From: CAYZUC01 sp964481705
GTDB lineage: Bacteria > Bacillota > Clostridia > Lachnospirales > Lachnospiraceae
DNA length: 10,550 nt
Direction of reading: 5' to 3'
Assembly: GCA_964481705.1 (NCBI GenBank)
Contig: CAYZUC010000098.1
Span: 1 to 10,550, forward strand
The notes under the pieces were generated by a model. It saw only the letters and a list, made by a program, of their open reading frames with translations. It did not search any database and was not told the origin of the DNA. Of the stretch, positions 5,803 to 10,550 are shown piece after piece (the stretch's first letter is position 1; each line of letters starts with the position of its first letter). The position numbers were made by a program, and so were the translations under genes.

Positions 5803-5816
5803 GAATGGAGGAAGTT

Positions 5817-7094
5817 ATGTTAGATTTGAAATTCGTCAGAGAGAATCCTGAAATCGTAAAACAGAACATCAAGAATAAATTTCAGGACAGCAAATTACCT
5901 TTAGTAGATGAGGTGATTACACTTGATGCGGACAGTCGTAAAGTTCAGACCGAAGCAGATGATTTAAGAGCCAGCAGAAATAAGCTTTCCAAACAAATTG
6001 GAGCACTGATGGGTCAGGGCAAAAAAGAAGAAGCTGAAGAAATCAAAAAACAGGTAACAGCTAATTCTGAAAGACTGGCTGAACTGGAAAAGTTAGAATC
6101 CGATTACCAGGAAAAGATCTTGAAGATTATGATGACGATTCCCAATATCATTGATCCTTCGGTTCCCATTGGAAAGGATGACAGTCAAAATGTGGAGATT
6201 CAAAAGTATGGCGATCCTGTTATTCCAGATTTTGAGATTCCTTATCATACAGAGATTATGGAGAAATTCAATGGTATTGATCTCGATGCGGCCAGACGTG
6301 TTGCAGGAAATGGTTTTTACTATTTGATGGGTGATATTGCAAGACTTCATTCTGCTGTCATTTCGTATGCAAGAGATTTCATGATTGACAGAGGATTTAC
6401 TTATTGCGTTCCACCTTTCATGATTCGAAGCGATGTTGTTACTGGTGTCATGAGCTTTGCTGAAATGGATGCCATGATGTACAAGATTGAAGGAGAAGAT
6501 CTTTATCTCATTGGTACCAGTGAACATTCTATGATTGGCAAATTCATTGATCAGATTATTCCAGAGGAGACTTTACCAAAGACCCTTACCAGCTATTCCC
6601 CTTGCTTCCGTAAAGAAAAAGGAGCTCATGGATTGGAAGAAAGAGGAGTTTATCGTATTCATCAATTTGAGAAGCAGGAAATGATTGTTGTCTGCAAGCC
6701 GGAAGAAAGTAAAATGTGGTATGACAAGTTGTGGCAGAACACCGTAGACCTCTTCAGAAGTCTGGATATTCCGGTTCGTACCTTGGAATGTTGTTCTGGA
6801 GATTTAGCAGATCTCAAGGTTAAGTCCTGTGATGTAGAGGCTTGGTCACCAAGACAAAAGAAGTATTTTGAAGTAGGAAGCTGCTCCAATCTTGGAGATG
6901 CTCAGGCAAGAAGATTGAAAATTCGTGTAAACGGTGAGAACGGTAAGTATTTTGCACATACCTTAAATAATACAGTAGTGGCACCTCCAAGAATGCTAAT
7001 TGCTTTCTTAGAAAACAATTTAAACGCAGATGGAACCATCAATATACCGAAAGTTCTTCAACCATACATGGGTGGAAAGACAAAAATAGAGTAG
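5817..7094 (+). CDS. serS: Seryl-tRNA synthetase
   Basis: A 425-residue class II synthetase that activates serine with ATP and charges tRNA-Ser. The N-terminal helical arm (about 28-105, rich in Lys/Glu) is the coiled coil that grips the long variable arm of tRNA-Ser. The catalytic core shows a TXE loop as GTSEHS (233-238), motif 2 as CFRKEKG with RGVYRIHQF (263-284), a QARR segment (363-366) and motif 3 with Arg392 in VVAPPRMLIAFLEN. The start is the ATG at 5817, with GGAGG five to nine bases before it. An in-frame reading back to 5718 would run through the T-box and terminator and is not credible. The usual bacterial motif 3 (NGSGLAVGR) is replaced by NNTVVAPPR, closer to the archaeal form, and the TXE loop likewise departs from the bacterial TAE. 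It is monocistronic, controlled by the T-box. Confidence 0.96.
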   Translation: MLDLKFVRENPEIVKQNIKNKFQDSKLPLVDEVITLDADSRKVQTEADDLRASRNKLSKQIGALMGQGKKEEAEEIKKQVTANSERLAELEKLESDYQEKILKIMMTIPNIIDPSVPIGKDDSQNVEIQKYGDPVIPDFEIPYHTEIMEKFNGIDLDAARRVAGNGFYYLMGDIARLHSAVISYARDFMIDRGFTYCVPPFMIRSDVVTGVMSFAEMDAMMYKIEGEDLYLIGTSEHSMIGKFIDQIIPEETLPKTLTSYSPCFRKEKGAHGLEERGVYRIHQFEKQEMIVVCKPEESKMWYDKLWQNTVDLFRSLDIPVRTLECCSGDLADLKVKSCDVEAWSPRQKKYFEVGSCSNLGDAQARRLKIRVNGENGKYFAHTLNNTVVAPPRMLIAFLENNLNADGTINIPKVLQPYMGGKTKIE

Positions 7095-7097
7095 GAC

Positions 7098-7130
7098 AAA
7101 AAGAGACGATCCAAACGATCGTCTCTTTTA
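7098..7130. terminator. Bidirectional terminator between serS and gyrA
   Basis: AAAGAGACGATC (7100-7111) pairs perfectly with GATCGTCTCTTT (7117-7128) around a five-base loop. The U-run is TTTT on the plus strand and TTTTT on the minus strand. It starts a few bases past the serS stop and lies about 45 nt beyond the gyrA stop, so it can end both converging transcripts. Confidence 0.93.
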
Positions 7131-7172
7131 TTATGCTTGTTTTTATTTGTTACATTATGATCATCCTACGAT

Positions 7173-9749
7173 TTACTCGTACTCGTCCGGTTCTTCCTTG
7201 GGCATATTGATTTCTTTGTCTTCATCATCCTCATCTATCATCTGCTCTTCTTCCGGAATATCTTCTTCTGCATCTTCGATATTATCAAATTCTTTTTCAC
7301 CATTCGAAACCTTCTCACGAACCTTTGCAATCTTGGCAACAATTACATCCTCGTTTAGGTTGATCAGCTTCACCCCGGAAGTAATTCTTCCGTATTTTGA
7401 AATGTCACATGCCTGCAGTTGAATAATGATACCACCAGTTGTAATCATCATAATTTCATGGTCATCATTAACCGCCTTAACACCCACAACAAAGCCTGTT
7501 TTTTCCGTAATTTTGTAGCATTTTACTCCTTTGCCGCCACGTTTTTGAACAGTAAATTCATCCAAATCCGTACGTTTTCCCATTCCCTTTTCTGAAGCAA
7601 TCAGTAAATCACTTCCCTGGGATTTAAGCTGCATACCGATAATCTCGTCTTCATCAGACATATTCATACCGATAACTCCCATCGAGGTACGTCCTGTCGG
7701 TCTTACATCGGATTCACGGAATCGAATACACATACCATTCTTTGTCACAAGAAAGATTTCTTCTTCCCTGACTGTTGACTTCACTTCTATTAATTCATCA
7801 TCATCACGAAGGTTGATCGCAGCAAGTCCATTCTTTCTTACATTTGCAAAATCCATCAAAGATGTCTTTTTTACAATACCATATTTGGTAACCATGAATA
7901 AATACTTCTCTTTATCAAATTCTTTCACCGGTATTGTAGCTGTGATTTTTTCTCCCGGATTCAACTGAATCAGATTTACAATTGCGGTTCCTCTGGAGGT
8001 TCTGGAACTCTCTGGAATCTCGTATGCCTTCAGTCGGTAAACCCTACCAAAATTCGTAAAGAACATCACATAATGATGGGTTGTGGTCATCAGAAGATCC
8101 TCGATATAATCATCTTCAATCGTCTGCATTCCCTTAATTCCCTTTCCTCCACGATGCTGACTCTTGAAATTATCAACTGTCATTCTTTTGATATATCCAA
8201 GACTTGTCATAGTCAGAACCGTATTCTCATTAGGAATTAGATCCTCCATATTGATATCGTAAACATCATAACCAATCTTTGTTCTACGATCATCTCCATA
8301 TTTATCTGCAATTAAGTTAATTTCATCTCTTACTACACCTAAGAGAACATTTTTATCTCCCAAAATTCTCTTATACTCCGCAATACGATCCATCAATTCC
8401 GCATACTCTGCCTCAAGCTTCTCTCTTTCCAAACCGGTCAGAACACGAAGTCTCATATCGACAATAGCCTGTGCCTGTGCATCCGATAAGGTAAAACGCT
8501 CCATTAACTGTTCTTTTGCTTCTGCAACATTTTTGCTTCCACGAATAATCTTGATTACTTCATCAATATTATCCAAAGCAATCAACAAGCCTTGTACAAT
8601 ATGCGCTCTTTCTTCTGCCTTATTTAAATCATACTGTGTTCTTCTTGTTACTACATCCTCCTGATGTAACAAGTAATACTTCAACATATCTACCAGATTC
8701 AACACTCTTGGCTCATTATTAACCAAAGCTAACATGATAACACCAAATGTATCCTGCATCTGTGTATGTTTATATAAATGATTCAATATAATATTAGCAT
8801 TCGCATCTCTACGGAGCTCAATGACAATTCGCATACCTTCACGGTTGGACTCATCACGAAGATCTGTAATACCATCGATCTTCTTTAATTTTACCAATTC
8901 AGCAATTTTCAGAATTAGATTTGCCTTATTTACCATGTAAGGAAGCTCCGTTACGATAATTTGAGTCTTTCCACTCGGTAAGGTCTCAATCTCCGTAACA
9001 GCACGGACTCTTATTTTTCCACGTCCAGTACGATATGCTTCATCTATTCCTCTGGTTCCTAAAATAACACCTCCGGTAGGAAAATCAGGACCCTTTACAA
9101 TTCCAAGAATCTCTTCGAGATCAGTATCTCTTCCCTCCTGAATCTTATTTTCAATAATTTTATCCACCGCGCGGATAACCTCTCTGAGATTATGAGGAGG
9201 TATATTAGTGGCCATTCCGACTGCAATACCGGTAGTACCATTACAAAGCAAATTTGGATATCTACTTGGAAGTACCGTAGGTTCACTCTCAGTTTCATCA
9301 AAGTTTGGAATGAAATCAACGGTATTTTTGTTAATATCTGCAAGCATTTCCATCGAAATCTTTGATAATCTTGCTTCTGTATAACGCATTGCAGCAGCTC
9401 CATCACCATCGATAGAACCAAAGTTTCCGTGACCGTCAACCAATGGATATCTTGTTGACCAATCCTGAGCCATATTTACCAAAGCACCATAAATGGAACT
9501 GTCACCGTGAGGGTGATATTTTCCCATGGTATCTCCGACGATACGTGCACATTTTCTATGTGGCTTGTCCGGACCATTATTCAATTCAATCATGGAAAAA
9601 AGAACTCTTCTTTGTACCGGTTTCAGACCATCTCTTACATCCGGCAATGCTCGAGCAGCAATAACACTCATAGCATAGTCAATATAAGAGGTTTCCATCG
9701 TCTTTTTTAAATCGACTTCATGGATTTTATCAAAAATATTGTCTTCCAT
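7173..9749 (-). CDS. gyrA: DNA gyrase subunit A
   Basis: An 858-residue GyrA, the breakage-reunion subunit that, with GyrB, introduces negative supercoils using ATP. The catalytic tyrosine is Tyr123 in AAAMRYTEARLS. The quinolone-determining loop KYHPHGDSSIYGALV has Ser84 at the position of E. coli Ser83 and Gly88 at that of Asp87. The C-terminal beta-pinwheel carries two GyrA-box-like sequences, QHRGGKGIKGM in its first blade and QKRGGKGVK later. The protein ends in a strongly acidic tail of about 40 residues rich in Glu and Asp. Presence of the GyrA box argues for gyrase and not ParC. The frame opens at an ATG at 9761, but the ATG at 9749 (MEDNIFDKI) has a GGGGA site five bases upstream and is preferred. 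It lies 72 bp after gyrB with no clear promoter between, so it is probably cotranscribed. Confidence 0.97.
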   Translation of the reverse strand: MEDNIFDKIHEVDLKKTMETSYIDYAMSVIAARALPDVRDGLKPVQRRVLFSMIELNNGPDKPHRKCARIVGDTMGKYHPHGDSSIYGALVNMAQDWSTRYPLVDGHGNFGSIDGDGAAAMRYTEARLSKISMEMLADINKNTVDFIPNFDETESEPTVLPSRYPNLLCNGTTGIAVGMATNIPPHNLREVIRAVDKIIENKIQEGRDTDLEEILGIVKGPDFPTGGVILGTRGIDEAYRTGRGKIRVRAVTEIETLPSGKTQIIVTELPYMVNKANLILKIAELVKLKKIDGITDLRDESNREGMRIVIELRRDANANIILNHLYKHTQMQDTFGVIMLALVNNEPRVLNLVDMLKYYLLHQEDVVTRRTQYDLNKAEERAHIVQGLLIALDNIDEVIKIIRGSKNVAEAKEQLMERFTLSDAQAQAIVDMRLRVLTGLEREKLEAEYAELMDRIAEYKRILGDKNVLLGVVRDEINLIADKYGDDRRTKIGYDVYDINMEDLIPNENTVLTMTSLGYIKRMTVDNFKSQHRGGKGIKGMQTIEDDYIEDLLMTTTHHYVMFFTNFGRVYRLKAYEIPESSRTSRGTAIVNLIQLNPGEKITATIPVKEFDKEKYLFMVTKYGIVKKTSLMDFANVRKNGLAAINLRDDDELIEVKSTVREEEIFLVTKNGMCIRFRESDVRPTGRTSMGVIGMNMSDEDEIIGMQLKSQGSDLLIASEKGMGKRTDLDEFTVQKRGGKGVKCYKITEKTGFVVGVKAVNDDHEIMMITTGGIIIQLQACDISKYGRITSGVKLINLNEDVIVAKIAKVREKVSNGEKEFDNIEDAEEDIPEEEQMIDEDDEDKEINMPKEEPDEYE

Positions 9750-9821
9750 TTTAATCCCCATTCTTGCTCATTATATGCGCATCTCAAACTTGTATATCAC
9801 ACAAATCTCTATCCTACATTC

Positions 9822-10550
9822 TTACACATCGAGATTTCTAACATATTTTGCATTTTCCTCAATGAATTCTCTTCTGGGTTCTACCTTGTCCCCCATTAAA
9901 GTTGTAAAAATCAAATCTGTCTCAGAAGATATTTCTTCATCCCACGTAACTCTCTTTAGAATCCTCTTTTCCGGATCCATGGTGGTATCCCACAGCTGTT
10001 CGGCATCCATCTCTCCAAGACCTTTATAACGCTGGATTTTGTTATTGTTATCTCTTCCAATTTCTACAAGTATATTATTTAACTCATCATCACTGTAGGC
10101 ATACCAGATTTTCTTATTTTTCTCCACTTTATAAAGAGGAGGCTGAGCCAGATATACATAACCCTCTTTAATCAAATCAGGCATGAAACGATAAAGAAAA
10201 GTAAGCAAAAGTGTTGCTATATGCGCACCATCCACATCGGCATCCGTCATAATAATGATTTTGTGGTAACGAAGCTTAGACATATCAAAATCTTCATGGA
10301 TACCAGTACCAAACGCTGTAATCATTGCTTTAATTTCAGCATTTCCAAGGATTCGATCAAGTCTTGCTTTTTCAACATTCAATATTTTTCCACGAAGAGG
10401 AAGAATAGCCTGAGTTGCTCTGCTTCTGGCTGTTTTTGCAGAACCGCCGGCGGAATCTCCTTCGACAATGTAAATTTCACAATTCTTTGGATCCTTATCC
10501 GAACAATCCGCAAGCTGTCCAGGAAGGGACATACCCTCAAGAGCTGTTTT
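9822..10550 (-). CDS. gyrB: DNA gyrase subunit B, C-terminal part (cut by window edge)
   Basis: The last 242 residues of GyrB, with the frame open through the right edge, so the start and the ATPase domain lie outside. The visible part is the TOPRIM domain and tail. EGDSAGG (first acidic residue at visible residue 30) and TDADVDG (Asp103, 105 and 107) are the Mg-binding residues that assist DNA cleavage. QPPLYKV and the RYKGLGEMDAEQLW segment follow, and then the typical tail ending in NLDV. There is no long insertion of the kind seen in E. coli GyrB. It forms a gyrB-gyrA pair, the usual order near oriC in Firmicutes. ParE is the alternative, but the adjacent GyrA with its GyrA box settles it. 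Confidence 0.97.
   Translation of the reverse strand, partial: KTALEGMSLPGQLADCSDKDPKNCEIYIVEGDSAGGSAKTARSRATQAILPLRGKILNVEKARLDRILGNAEIKAMITAFGTGIHEDFDMSKLRYHKIIIMTDADVDGAHIATLLLTFLYRFMPDLIKEGYVYLAQPPLYKVEKNKKIWYAYSDDELNNILVEIGRDNNNKIQRYKGLGEMDAEQLWDTTMDPEKRILKRVTWDEEISSETDLIFTTLMGDKVEPRREFIEENAKYVRNLDV

Noticed and set aside
5718..5816. N-terminal extension of serS to an upstream ATG
   Set aside because: The extension would translate the T-box motif and the terminator; a strong GGAGG precedes the conserved start at 5817.
6093..6527. Minus-strand open frame of 144 codons inside serS
   Set aside because: It is an antisense shadow of a highly conserved catalytic region of SerRS, with no family features.
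7147..7422. Plus-strand Ser-rich open frame of 91 codons over the gyrA end
   Set aside because: The serine runs are the antisense reading of the acidic Glu/Asp tail of GyrA; no promoter or family match.
9095..9439. Second minus-strand frame of 114 codons within gyrA
   Set aside because: It is a shifted frame inside intact gyrA without its own start site; gyrA shows no frameshift.
9764..9790. TATAAT-like sequence in the gyrB-gyrA gap as a gyrA promoter
   Set aside because: The hexamer is present on the minus strand, but the sequence 17 bp upstream (GATATA) does not resemble a -35 box; cotranscription with gyrB is more likely.
1..10550. Mobile element, CRISPR array, toxin-antitoxin or defence genes
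   Set aside because: No transposase, integrase, regularly spaced repeats, paired small toxin-antitoxin ORFs or defence-family motifs were seen; genes are intact housekeeping types.

Overview
The window looks like a piece of a low-GC Gram-positive chromosome of the Clostridia, most likely a Lachnospiraceae-type anaerobe. The basis is AT-rich DNA with purine-rich Shine-Dalgarno sites, a T-box leader ahead of serS, an oxygen-sensitive two-subunit class I fumarase, and GyrA and SerRS proteins that read like that family. The assignment rests on recalled family resemblance, not on a search. All genes appear intact except gyrB, which is cut by the right edge. I see no insertion sequence, CRISPR array, prophage or other mobile element.

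Layout from left to right. Positions 1-198 hold no convincing gene, but they contain a consensus-grade minus-strand promoter firing leftward out of the window, with hairpins and a CRP-like palindrome downstream of it. A YfhO-family polytopic membrane protein follows (199-2763, minus). Next come a tRNA-Ser(GCU) with its own consensus promoter (2843-2930, minus), a PlsC-type acyltransferase (3018-3743, minus), and the beta (3786-4337, minus) and alpha (4517-5359, minus) subunits of class I fumarase. The 179-bp gap between the two fumarase genes carries a compact cluster of DnaA-box sequences. A divergent control region (about 5360-5816) holds the fumarase promoter on the minus strand, with an inverted repeat over its -35 box, and the serS promoter plus a serine T-box leader on the plus strand. 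serS (5817-7094, plus) meets gyrA (7173-9749, minus) head-on at a shared bidirectional terminator. The 3' part of gyrB (9822-10550, minus) is upstream of gyrA in the usual gyrB-gyrA order.

How the parts fit together. gyrB and gyrA encode DNA gyrase and usually lie near oriC in Firmicutes, so the DnaA boxes in the fumarase gap are plausibly part of an origin-proximal DnaA-binding landscape. serS is controlled by uncharged tRNA-Ser through the T-box. The T-box bulge base (C) complements the G discriminator of the tRNA-Ser in this window, although the likely specifier (UCC) points to a different serine isoacceptor. The fumarase genes and plsC probably form one minus-strand transcript. I see no clear terminator between plsC and the tRNA. 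The window is mostly housekeeping and I found no convincing undescribed multi-gene system. The points most worth following are the DnaA-box cluster, the leftward transcript at the left edge, the operator-like repeat at the fumarase promoter, and the archaeal-looking SerRS active site.
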